Of a DNA stretch of 7,996 nucleotides, positions 1 to 6,451 are shown piece after piece. A program made the position numbers and the translations under genes. Source of the stretch: JAWVZU01 sp033722075 (GTDB taxonomy: Bacteria > Pseudomonadota > Gammaproteobacteria > Xanthomonadales > SZUA-38); contig JAWVZU010000187.1 in NCBI GenBank assembly GCA_033722075.1, positions 1 through 7,996 of the forward strand, given 5' to 3'. The notes under the pieces were generated by a model. The model saw nothing but the letters and a program-made list of their open reading frames with translations. It had not been told where the DNA came from and made no database searches. Position 1 is the stretch's first letter. Each line of letters opens with the position of its first letter.

Positions 1-488
1 AAGGTGGCCAGCGCGTAGTGGCCGAAGCGGATGTCGGTGAGACCAAACAGGTAATTCTGAAGGTTGAAGGGCACCAGCGGACTCAGGCGCATCAGTCCCA
101 CGATCTGCCAGCCCTCATCCCGGACCGCATGATCGATTGCGCGAAAGCGGCGACTGTCGGCAAAACGCTTCTCGATCGACTCGCGCGCCAGGTACCGGCC
201 GACCAGGAACGCCAGGCAGGCGCCGATGGCGGCCGAAACCACCACCAGGAAAAACGCCTCGAGACCGAACGCCAGGCCGGCGGCCAGGGTCAACACCGAT
301 CCCGGCATCATGAGCACCGTTGCGACGACATAGACCAGCCCGAACACCAGATAGCCCCACAGACCGAGACGCTCAACCTGAGCGTTGAGCGCAGTCACCC
401 ATGCGTCCAGCGGGGCCATGGCCCACAATGCGATGAGTCCGGCGAGCCCGGCCAGGGCAGCGAGCCACTTGAAAGTCGTCTTCTTCAT
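1..488 (-). CDS. VTT-domain (TVP38/DedA-like) integral membrane protein, 3' part missing
   Basis: The open frame runs from an ATG at 488 leftward off the window, so only the first 162 residues are visible. The protein starts MKKTTFKWLAAL and has a first membrane segment at about residues 7-26. A long hydrophobic stretch follows at about 43-101, containing PGSVLTLAAGLAFG (62-75), the typical TVP38 signature. Later, RLSPLVPFNLQNYLFGL (134-150) matches the second conserved VTT/SNARE-associated motif, the re-entrant loop with conserved Arg, Pro and Asn. Members of this superfamily act in the cytoplasmic membrane, and several are known or proposed lipid scramblases or flippases; the substrate here cannot be told. 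No Shine-Dalgarno is visible before the ATG, but no other in-frame ATG lies upstream and the MKK...hydrophobic start is natural. Family assignment is secure; specific function is unknown. Confidence 0.9.
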   Translation of the reverse strand, partial: MKKTTFKWLAALAGLAGLIALWAMAPLDAWVTALNAQVERLGLWGYLVFGLVYVVATVLMMPGSVLTLAAGLAFGLEAFFLVVVSAAIGACLAFLVGRYLARESIEKRFADSRRFRAIDHAVRDEGWQIVGLMRLSPLVPFNLQNYLFGLTDIRFGHYALAT

Positions 489-548
489 TGCGTAACGATA
501 ACCAATTCCGGTGCATTTCGGGTTAGGATCGGTGCCAGATACCGCAAC

Positions 549-553
549 GGAGG
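549..553 (+). promoter_or_regulatory. Shine-Dalgarno GGAGG for the acyl-CoA ligase
   Basis: GGAGG, continuing as GGAGGGGAA, lies 9 nt before the GTG at 563 and decides this non-ATG start. The 74-bp divergent region (489-562) holds no convincing -35/-10 pair. TAGGAT at 524-529 is a possible -10 for the ligase, but without a good -35 partner. Confidence 0.8.
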
Positions 554-562
554 GGAACACGC

Positions 563-2203
563 GTGTTCAAGTCGCCGCAGCAGATGTTGACGCACTGGGA
601 AGAGACCGCACCGGACCATGTTCTATTGCACCAGCCCGTCAACCGCCAATGGCAAACCTATAGCTGGAAACGGGTGATGGACGAGGCACGGCGGATCGCG
701 ACCGCTCTCGGTGCGATGGGCCTCGAGCCCGGTGACCGGGTCGGCCTGATCTCCAAGAACTGTGCCCACTGGCTGATCGCCGACTTTGCGATCATGGCCG
801 GTGGTTTCGTCAGCGTGCCGATCTACCCCACGGCCAACGCCAAGACCATTGACTACGTGCTGCGCCACAGCGAAGCGAAGGCCTGCTTCGTGGGCAAGCT
901 GGACGACTTCAAGCAGCAGCAATCGGGCTTTCCGGAAGATCTCCCGACGATCGCCTTTCCCTACCCGAATACGATGCCCTGCGACCACCGGTGGGACGAT
1001 CTGCTCGTAGCCAACGAGCCCCTTTCGAGCCTGGCGGAACCGCAGGCCGAGGACATCATGACGCTGCTCTATACCTCGGGCAGCACCGGAAACCCGAAGG
1101 GCGCGGTCCACAACTATGCCTCGTTCCAGTTCGTCGGCACCGTCGTCGGCAAGTTCCTGGAGGTTGATCCGGAAGACCGGGTGCTGTCCTACCTGCCGCT
1201 GGCACACTGCACCGAGCGGGCCTATGTCGAGGGCTCCGCGATCTACAACAACAGCTGCCTCTATTACAACGAGTCCCTGGAGACCTTCAAGGCCGACCTC
1301 ACCCATTGCCGACCGACCTTCTTCGGCTCGGTGCCGCGGCTGTGGAAGAAATTCCAGCTCGGCATCCTGCAGAAGATGCCCCAGGAGAAGCTCGATTTCA
1401 TGCTGAAGATCCCGATCGTTTCCGGGATGGTCAAGAAGAAAGTCCAGGCCGGGCTGGGCCTCGACCAGGCACGCTGGCTGGGCTCCGGAACGGCGCCCAT
1501 CGCCCGGGCGCTGCTGGAGTGGTGGGAGAGCATCGACATGCCGATCAAGGAAGGCTGGGGCATGACCGAGACCTTTGCCATCGGAACCAACCTGCCGCCC
1601 GGCGAGCCGCACAAGGTGGGGACCATCGGCAAGCCGCTGCCCGAGGTCGACATCAAGATCGGGGACAACGATGAAATCCTCATCAAGTGCCCGTCGCTGA
1701 TGGTCGAGTACTACAAGGAACCGGAGATGACCGCCGAGGCATTCACCGAAGACGGCTATCTCAAGACCGGCGATTGCGGCGCGATCGACTCCGACGGCTA
1801 TGTGAGCATTACCGGCCGGGCGAAGGAGATCTTCAAGACGGCCAAGGGCAAGTACGTCGCGCCGGTGCCGATCGAGAGCCTCATCGCCCAAAACCCGCTG
1901 ATCGAGCAGGCCTGCGTGGTCGGCATCGGGCGCAGTCAACCGGTCGCCCTGGTGCAGCTGGCCGCCGAAGGCGTGGGAGACAAGGATCTGGCCCGGCAGC
2001 GCCTGGAGGATACGCTCGCCCTGGTCAACGGCAAGCTCGAGTCCCACGAGCGTCTGGACCGGATCATCGTTGTGAGCGAGGAATGGACGCCCGAAAACGA
2101 GTTGCTGACCCCGACACTCAAACTGAAGCGGGACAAGCTGGAATCGAAATACCAGGAGATGATCGAGGCGGAAGGGCGAGGGGTCGAGTTCGAAGCCGCC
2201 TGA
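563..2203 (+). CDS. Long-chain acyl-CoA synthetase (AMP-forming), FAA1/COG1022 type
   Basis: This is a 546-residue member of the ANL adenylating superfamily. It activates fatty acids with ATP and CoA through an acyl-AMP intermediate and acts in the cytosol or at the inner membrane face. Motifs appear in the expected order: P-loop YTSGSTGNPKG (170-180); GWGMTE (331-336), which binds the adenylate; YLKTGD (399-404), whose Asp holds the ribose; and the hinge region TGRAKEIFK (417-425) followed by GKYVAPVPIE. TPTLKLKR (516-523) carries the C-terminal catalytic lysine, K520 or K522. The YVAPVPIE segment and the CRPTFFGSVPRLWKK stretch are typical of the FAA1 type rather than E. coli FadD. It is slightly short for that group (about 600 residues is usual), but no core motif is missing. 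It starts at GTG 563, set by the strong ribosome site. Chain-length preference cannot be read from sequence. The nearby fadE supports a role in fatty-acid degradation, though it has its own transcription unit. Confidence 0.93.
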   Translation: MFKSPQQMLTHWEETAPDHVLLHQPVNRQWQTYSWKRVMDEARRIATALGAMGLEPGDRVGLISKNCAHWLIADFAIMAGGFVSVPIYPTANAKTIDYVLRHSEAKACFVGKLDDFKQQQSGFPEDLPTIAFPYPNTMPCDHRWDDLLVANEPLSSLAEPQAEDIMTLLYTSGSTGNPKGAVHNYASFQFVGTVVGKFLEVDPEDRVLSYLPLAHCTERAYVEGSAIYNNSCLYYNESLETFKADLTHCRPTFFGSVPRLWKKFQLGILQKMPQEKLDFMLKIPIVSGMVKKKVQAGLGLDQARWLGSGTAPIARALLEWWESIDMPIKEGWGMTETFAIGTNLPPGEPHKVGTIGKPLPEVDIKIGDNDEILIKCPSLMVEYYKEPEMTAEAFTEDGYLKTGDCGAIDSDGYVSITGRAKEIFKTAKGKYVAPVPIESLIAQNPLIEQACVVGIGRSQPVALVQLAAEGVGDKDLARQRLEDTLALVNGKLESHERLDRIIVVSEEWTPENELLTPTLKLKRDKLESKYQEMIEAEGRGVEFEAA

Positions 2204-2210
2204 CCCGCCG

Positions 2211-2684
2211 CTAGCGAAGAGCCTCCCGGGAGGCGACCAGGAAAAGGCAGTTGGGCACTTCGGTGGGCGGCTTGGGGTCGTACGCCGGTGCGAAACCGAG
2301 GCTGCGGTAACAGCGCAGAGCCGGCAGGTTGTCGTCCAGCACATAGAGCGAGCATTCCGCTGCACCGTACGCAGCGCATCCCGCCTCGGCGACCATCCGG
2401 ATGAACGGGCGGCCGTGGCCCTGCCCTCGCCGGTCCGGTGCCAAGGCAATCCGGGCCAGGTGGCAGCGCTCGTATTTCAGATAGGTCTGGGCAAAGCCCG
2501 CCAAACGCCGTCGCTCCACCCAGACGAATCCATCCATCCGCTCGAAATGGATCTCCTCCATGAAGCGCTTGGGCTCGAAAGGAAAGGTGAGTCCCGGGCC
2601 GCCCCAGTTCAGCGCGCTGCGCGCATCGGGAAACCACCCCATGAGTTCTGCCAGGTGGCACTTTTCAGCGCGACTCAGTTCCAC
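2211..2684 (-). CDS. GNAT-family N-acetyltransferase
   Basis: With the GTG start at 2684 the protein has 157 residues, a normal single GNAT domain. Motif A, which binds the acetyl-CoA pyrophosphate, is LAPDRRGQGHG (81-91) and fits the R/Q-x-x-G-x-G pattern. The later N119 and the ALRCYRSLGF segment (122-131) form motif B with its conserved Tyr. The N-terminal part, with WFPD and NWGGPG, resembles small RimI-like or small-molecule GNATs. The substrate is not predictable. The frame is open further upstream, but that part lies inside the peptidase gene and reads as low-complexity shadow sequence; the domain begins at about the GTG. ATG 2642 is an alternative but would remove the first strand and helix. 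With GTG 2684 the gene overlaps the end of the peptidase by 20 nt, suggesting translational coupling in one unit. The product is clear; the exact start is moderate. Confidence 0.8.
   Translation of the reverse strand: MELSRAEKCHLAELMGWFPDARSALNWGGPGLTFPFEPKRFMEEIHFERMDGFVWVERRRLAGFAQTYLKYERCHLARIALAPDRRGQGHGRPFIRMVAEAGCAAYGAAECSLYVLDDNLPALRCYRSLGFAPAYDPKPPTEVPNCLFLVASREALR
2221..2234. repeat. Perfect 14-bp palindrome GCCTCCCGGGAGGC at the convergent 3' ends
   Basis: The palindrome lies inside the last codons of the GNAT gene, 18 bp beyond the ligase stop. It could form a short GC hairpin in either transcript (stem of 5 bp with a CCGG loop). No T-tract follows it on either strand, so it is not a classical intrinsic terminator. 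The stop codons of the two convergent genes are only 7 bp apart (2204-2210), which leaves no separate terminator space. A second small palindrome, CGCTAGCG, sits at 2209-2216. A role in ending or stabilising transcripts is only a possibility. Confidence 0.3.
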
Positions 2685-4884
2685 CGAGGTGATCCCGAAA
2701 ATAGCGAAACAGGGTGCGATAGAGATGCGTCTGGGAGGCCTGCCCGGAGATGCCGTGCTTGGCCCCCGGATAGGGCATCGCATCGAACAGGACGCCCTGC
2801 TTCTGGAGATGCTCGAACAGGCGCGTCGAGTGGGTAAAGAGAACATTGTCATCAGCCATGCCGTGGATCACCAGCAGGCGATTCGAGAACCCCTCGCTGT
2901 AGGGGAAGACGGAAGATCTTGCGTAGCCCTCGGCATTGTCCGTCGGCGTTCCCATGTACCGCTCGGTGTAATGCGTGTCGTAGGTCGACCAGTCGGTCAC
3001 CGGCGCCATGGACACCCCGACGCGGAACAACTCGGGATGGCGGAACATCAGGTGCAGCACCATGTAGCCGCCATAGCTGCCGCCCATGACGCCGATTCGC
3101 TCCGGATCGACGAACTCCAGCCCGCCGAGAAATCTCGCCCCGGCGGCCTGGTCCGTCACTTCGACGCCGCCCATGGCCCGGTTAAGCGGGTTTTCGAAGG
3201 CCGTGCCGCGGCGGGCCGATCCCCGATTGTCCAGCGAAAAGACCACGAAGCCCTGGCGAGCCAGGTATTGTTCGATGAGGATCCGCCGCCCCCAGGAATC
3301 GGCGACCATCTGGACATGGGGCCCGCCGTAGACGTGCACGATCGCGGGAAAATGTTCACCCGGGGCGCCTTCCGGTCGCGTCAGGCGATAGTACAGTCGC
3401 TGTCCGTCTTCCGCCTCCAGCGTTCCGAACTCGGTTGGCCGATGACCCCCGAGAAATGGCAGGTAGGGGTGGTCACCGCTGAGTGAGTTTTCCAGCAACC
3501 AGGCGATGCGCTCACCGTCGGCCGCGTAGAGGGACACCTGGGGCGGCTGATCGCGGGTTGAGAACGTGTCGACGTAGACGTCGGCGCTCTCGCTCATGGC
3601 AATCACATGGGTGCCGGGCCGGTCGGTCAAACGAGTGGGTTCTTCGGTCGTCTCCGGATCCAGGTCCACACGATAGAGGTGTCGTTCCAGCGGCGAGTGC
3701 TGGGTCGCGGTGAAATAGACCTGCCCGCTCGCCTCATCGACCCCCTCCACCCGGTCGACCTGCCAGGGCCCGCCGGTCAGCGCACCTTGCAGAGTACCGT
3801 CCAACCCATACAGATAGAGATGCCGGAACCCGGTTCGCTCCGATGACCACAGGAACAGCGGTTCCTGCTCCAGGATCCTGAGGTCGCTGTGCAGGTTGAC
3901 CCATGTATCGGCGGTCTCTGCCAGGAGCACGGTGATTCCCCCCGACTGAAGATCGAAGGCGCGCAGTTCCAGGCGGGTCTGCTCGCGATTCTGGACCTGG
4001 AAGGTGAGGAGATCCGGCCGGGCCCAATCGACACGGGGCACATAGATGTCCTTTTCCCTGCCGAGATCGACCCAGCGCGTTTCACCCGATGCCAGGGTGA
4101 TGATGCCCAACCGGTAGGTCACGTTGGACGTACCCGCGTAGGGATAACGCTGGTCGATCACCTTGAACTCGTCCGCATGGATCTCATAGCGCTGGGTCAC
4201 CGACACCGGGCTTTCGTCGACCTGCAGGAAAGCGATGCGCTTCCCGTCCGGTGACCACCAGTAGCCGCTGTCACGATCCATTTCTTCCTGGGCGATGAAC
4301 TCCGCCATGCCGTTCTTCAGGGTGCCGCCCCCATCGCGGGTCAGACGGCGTTCGTCGCCGGTCTCCAGTTCGACCACATACAGATCCTGATCACAGATGA
4401 AGGCAACAAAGTCACCTTCCGGAGACACCTTCGGGTCGGTCACGAAGGCCTCCGAAGCGGTCAGGCGAAGCGGCTTGCCGGTTTCCAGATCGTAGTAGTA
4501 GAGATCACCGCCGAGGGGGAACAGCAGTCCTGTACCCGTGGGGGACCATTGATAGTCGACGATGCCCCGGAGCCCCGCAATGCGCTGGCGTTCCCGGCGG
4601 GCCTTCTCCTCGTCCGAGAGCGCCTCGGGTTCAGGCTGCAGCACCTTCGAATCGACCAGCATCCGGGTCTTGCCCGCCGCGAGGTTGTACTCCCACAGGT
4701 CCAGTTGCTCCGCATCGCTGTCCTTCTCGCGCAGGAAGGTCACCCGGCTTCCGTCGGGCGACAGCTTCGGTTGGCGCAGAACGGGTCCGTCGAGCGATGG
4801 TTCGTCGAAAATCCGCTCGAGGGAAAGGGCGTCGGCCAGAGAGGTCATAAGCAGAAGTCCGGATATGAGCGTCGGGGCCAGCAC
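2665..4884 (-). CDS. Secreted S9 serine peptidase, dipeptidyl-peptidase IV-like
   Basis: This 739-residue protein has the length and layout of bacterial DPP-IV. A hydrophobic N-terminus ends in the signal-peptidase-like LADA (cleavage predicted after A19). A beta-propeller (DPPIV_N) follows, roughly residues 60-490, and then an alpha/beta-hydrolase catalytic domain at about 530-735. The catalytic triad is visible: S603 in GGSYGGY, D678 in HGMADDNV, and H710 in GAKHG. The AQEEMDR motif (E200, E201) supplies the paired glutamates that in DPP-IV bind the free N-terminus of the substrate, and it is followed by GYWWSPDG. This points to release of X-Pro or X-Ala dipeptides in the periplasm or outside the cell. 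Start GTG 4884 lies 13 nt after the tetR stop; an in-frame TGA upstream and the lack of any in-between ATG leave little choice. Oddly, the n-region has no Lys or Arg. The gene is probably co-transcribed with tetR and the GNAT gene. Confidence 0.93.
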   Translation of the reverse strand: MLAPTLISGLLLMTSLADALSLERIFDEPSLDGPVLRQPKLSPDGSRVTFLREKDSDAEQLDLWEYNLAAGKTRMLVDSKVLQPEPEALSDEEKARRERQRIAGLRGIVDYQWSPTGTGLLFPLGGDLYYYDLETGKPLRLTASEAFVTDPKVSPEGDFVAFICDQDLYVVELETGDERRLTRDGGGTLKNGMAEFIAQEEMDRDSGYWWSPDGKRIAFLQVDESPVSVTQRYEIHADEFKVIDQRYPYAGTSNVTYRLGIITLASGETRWVDLGREKDIYVPRVDWARPDLLTFQVQNREQTRLELRAFDLQSGGITVLLAETADTWVNLHSDLRILEQEPLFLWSSERTGFRHLYLYGLDGTLQGALTGGPWQVDRVEGVDEASGQVYFTATQHSPLERHLYRVDLDPETTEEPTRLTDRPGTHVIAMSESADVYVDTFSTRDQPPQVSLYAADGERIAWLLENSLSGDHPYLPFLGGHRPTEFGTLEAEDGQRLYYRLTRPEGAPGEHFPAIVHVYGGPHVQMVADSWGRRILIEQYLARQGFVVFSLDNRGSARRGTAFENPLNRAMGGVEVTDQAAGARFLGGLEFVDPERIGVMGGSYGGYMVLHLMFRHPELFRVGVSMAPVTDWSTYDTHYTERYMGTPTDNAEGYARSSVFPYSEGFSNRLLVIHGMADDNVLFTHSTRLFEHLQKQGVLFDAMPYPGAKHGISGQASQTHLYRTLFRYFRDHLGGTESR

Positions 4885-4897
4885 CGCGGGTCCCGAC

Positions 4898-5491
4898 TCA
4901 GGCGGTGGCAGGTTCGGGAATCAGCGTTCTGATGACGTGTTCGACGTACTCGTCCAGTTCGTCCAGATCCATCCGGGCCGACTTGAAGTTCTGGTAATAC
5001 TGCAGGAACCCGACGTAGTTCATGAAGGTCAGGCGCGCCCGGTTGCGGGCATCCGCCGGTGCCATGCCCAGTTCCATGAAACCCTGGCAGAGAAAGTCGA
5101 TGCGCCGCTCGGACACCCGCTGCATGACCTCGGCCACCCGCGGGTGATCGACCGCCATGAACAGATGACAGAACAGGACGTGGGAGGTGATCTCCTTGCG
5201 CGTTCGGCGGAACACGGCCCGCATCTTGTCGTGGGGATCCTTGATTATCGACAGGCTGCGCTCGAAGGTCCGGATGTCGTTCTCTTCCCATTTCCGCAAG
5301 GCGGCGTCGATCAGCGCCTCACGATTCGGAAAATGCCAGTAGAAGCTCCCCTTGGTCACGCCGAGACGCTTTGCCAGCGATTCCACCGCCACGGCCCCGA
5401 CCCCGGACTCCTTGATGGTCTCCAGGGCCGCATCGACCCAGTCCTCGGCTGACAACCGTGCTTTGTCACTGGAAACAGCGGTTTGCGGCAT
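4898..5491 (-). CDS. TetR/AcrR-family transcriptional repressor
   Basis: From ATG 5491 the protein has 197 residues, typical for TetR. The N-terminal DNA-binding domain covers about residues 12-62. The helix-turn-helix is ESLAKRLGVTKGSFYWHF (37-54), followed by the usual PNREALIDAAL. The C-terminal part is helical and variable, as in ligand-binding domains; its ligand cannot be read. The frame is open to an earlier ATG at 5521. However, a perfect TATAAT -10 box overlaps that codon, so a transcript from this promoter would begin downstream of it and 5491 is preferred; its only ribosome-site candidate is a weak GAG. Two inverted repeats in the divergent promoter region are the likely operators, so the protein probably represses both its own unit (regulator, peptidase, acetyltransferase) and the opposite hydrolase-fadE unit. 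The family is certain. The target is inferred from position and symmetry, and the inducer is unknown; an acyl-CoA or fatty acid is plausible from the fadE link. Confidence 0.93.
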   Translation of the reverse strand: MPQTAVSSDKARLSAEDWVDAALETIKESGVGAVAVESLAKRLGVTKGSFYWHFPNREALIDAALRKWEENDIRTFERSLSIIKDPHDKMRAVFRRTRKEITSHVLFCHLFMAVDHPRVAEVMQRVSERRIDFLCQGFMELGMAPADARNRARLTFMNYVGFLQYYQNFKSARMDLDELDEYVEHVIRTLIPEPATA

Positions 5492-5519
5492 GTCGGGCTC
5501 GGCGTTTAAAACGGCGTCC

Positions 5520-5550
5520 ATTATATAACCATACGCCAGCGTATTGACAA
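5520..5550 (-). promoter_or_regulatory. Predicted sigma70 promoter of the tetR-peptidase-GNAT unit
   Basis: On the minus strand, TTGTCA (5550-5545) is a five-of-six -35 match. It is followed after 17 bp by TATATA (5527-5522), or after 19 bp by a perfect TATAAT (5525-5520). Either places transcription start near 5513-5515, inside the longest possible tetR frame, which argues for the ATG at 5491. Operator 1 fills the spacer between the two boxes, as expected for autorepression. Confidence 0.6.
5529..5546. promoter_or_regulatory. Operator 1: 18-bp inverted repeat, likely TetR site
   Basis: CCATACGC-CA-GCGTATTG is an 8-2-8 inverted repeat with 7 of 8 paired positions; the inner ATACGC-CA-GCGTAT is perfect. 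It lies in the spacer of the tetR promoter and touches the shared -35 region. The same design recurs at 5565-5582. Size and symmetry suit a TetR dimer. Binding is inferred, not shown. Confidence 0.7.
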
Positions 5551-5571
5551 TCTTGCAGAACTAACCATACT
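5544..5571 (+). promoter_or_regulatory. Predicted sigma70 promoter of the hydrolase-fadE unit
   Basis: A perfect -35 TTGACA (5544-5549) is followed after 16 bp by CATACT (5566-5571), a four-of-six -10 match. Transcription would begin at about 5577-5579, on or next to the ATG at 5579. The -35 box overlaps the opposing tetR -35 through the palindrome ATTGACAAT (5543-5551), so the two promoters cannot easily be occupied at once. Operator 2 covers the -10 and the start point. Confidence 0.6.
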
Positions 5572-5582
5572 TATGCGTATGG
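5565..5582. promoter_or_regulatory. Operator 2: 18-bp inverted repeat, likely TetR site
   Basis: CCATACTT-AT-GCGTATGG has perfect outer arms (CCATAC / GTATGG) and mismatched inner pairs. Compared with operator 1 it gives the consensus CCATACGC-N2-GCGTATGG. The nine-base TAACCATAC occurs in both copies (5526-5534 and 5562-5570), exactly 36 bp apart. This copy covers the -10 box and start of the hydrolase gene, a classical repressor position. Confidence 0.7.
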
Positions 5583-6436
5583 AGCACTATTCCGCCGGCA
5601 CTCTGTTGTCTCACGATGGGCTCCGGCTGAACCTCCACTGCTGGGGGGACCGCCGGGGCACGCCGCTGCTGTTGCTCCATGGGGGTGGGCAGACGGCGTG
5701 GGCGTGGCAGGCGACCGCCCGCCGACTCGCCGTGCTCGGCTACTATTGTCTTGCGCCGGATCTGCGTGGTCACGGTGAAAGTGACTGGGCCGGGGATGGC
5801 GGCTATGGTGCCGAAGATTTTGCCCTGGACGCGCGACTGTTCGCGCACCAGGCGGAAGTTCCGCCGGTCGCCATCGGCGCCTCGCTGGGGGGCATGAGTG
5901 CCCTGCTGGCCGAGGCCGGGACGGGCGGCTTGTTCAGCGCACTCGTGCTGGTGGACATCACGCCATCCTGGGAACCGCAGGGCGTGGAGCGAATCATGAG
6001 CTTCATGGAAGCATTCCCCGACGGGTTTGCCGACCTGGAGGAGGCCGCCGAGGCAGTGCGCCGTTATCTGCCGCACCGGGCGCGGTCTGTGCGCGCCAGC
6101 GGACTTCGCAAGAACCTGTACCAGCATCGGAACGGACGATGGTTCTGGCGCTGGGACCCCAGCATGCTCAACCAGGCCCGGGAGATGCTGGATCACTGGC
6201 CGCCGCGGCTGGAGGAGGCAGCCGCCGGCCTGGAATTGCCGACGCTGCTCGTCAGCGGTGGGCGCAGCGATGTGGTTTCGGAGCGCACTGCGACCGAGTT
6301 CACAGCCCTCGTACCCCACGCCGAGCACGTCTGCATCGACGACGCCCATCACATGGTGGCGGGCGACAGCAACGATGCATTCGGCGACGCCATCATCAAG
6401 TTTTTGACCGGGGTCAGCTCCCGGAAGACCGCCTGA
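5579..6436 (+). CDS. Alpha/beta-fold hydrolase, fadE-linked
   Basis: This is a 285-residue alpha/beta hydrolase of the single-domain, usual-length type. Near the N-terminus is the oxyanion-hole motif LLLHGGGQTAWAW, followed by APDLRGHGESD. The nucleophile elbow is GASLGG with S102. The acid is D231 in SGGRSDVV, and the base is H258 in DDAHHMVAGD. No signal peptide is visible, so it acts in the cytosol. The substrate is unknown: an ester, lactone or acyl-thioester would fit the neighbouring fadE, but the fold alone does not tell. Two ATGs compete, at 5573 and 5579, and neither has a Shine-Dalgarno. The predicted promoter would start RNA at about 5577-5579, which favours 5579 and a leaderless or nearly leaderless message. 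It is followed after 15 nt by fadE, so the two are almost surely one operon under the divergent TetR. Confidence 0.9.
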   Translation: MEHYSAGTLLSHDGLRLNLHCWGDRRGTPLLLLHGGGQTAWAWQATARRLAVLGYYCLAPDLRGHGESDWAGDGGYGAEDFALDARLFAHQAEVPPVAIGASLGGMSALLAEAGTGGLFSALVLVDITPSWEPQGVERIMSFMEAFPDGFADLEEAAEAVRRYLPHRARSVRASGLRKNLYQHRNGRWFWRWDPSMLNQAREMLDHWPPRLEEAAAGLELPTLLVSGGRSDVVSERTATEFTALVPHAEHVCIDDAHHMVAGDSNDAFGDAIIKFLTGVSSRKTA

Positions 6437-6441
6437 AGGAG
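6436..6441 (+). promoter_or_regulatory. Shine-Dalgarno AAGGAG for fadE
   Basis: AAGGAG begins on the last base of the hydrolase stop codon and lies 10 nt before the ATG at 6452. It fixes the fadE start and contrasts with the missing ribosome site of the hydrolase gene upstream. Confidence 0.8.
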
Positions 6442-6451
6442 AGGACAAGTT

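Noticed and set aside
489..562. A possible leaderless promoter for the VTT gene (minus-strand TATCGT at 500-495)
   Set aside because: The -10 match is weak and no -35 is found at a suitable distance, so I do not call a promoter here.
18..590. A 190-codon plus-strand frame at the left end
   Set aside because: It is opposite the VTT-domain gene, whose conserved motifs read cleanly on the minus strand, and it runs past the ligase start.
623..2449. A 608-codon open frame on the minus strand opposite the acyl-CoA ligase
   Set aside because: It mirrors the ligase codons, has no recognisable domain, and its right part also overlaps the GNAT gene in another frame. Long antisense frames are common in GC-rich genes.
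2560..3486. A 308-codon plus-strand frame opposite the peptidase and GNAT genes
   Set aside because: No domain, no ribosome site, and it lies across the catalytic domain of a clear S9 peptidase.
4562..5452. A 296-codon plus-strand frame opposite the tetR gene and the peptidase 5' end
   Set aside because: The minus strand encodes a standard TetR helix-turn-helix and signal peptide here; this frame shows no family features.
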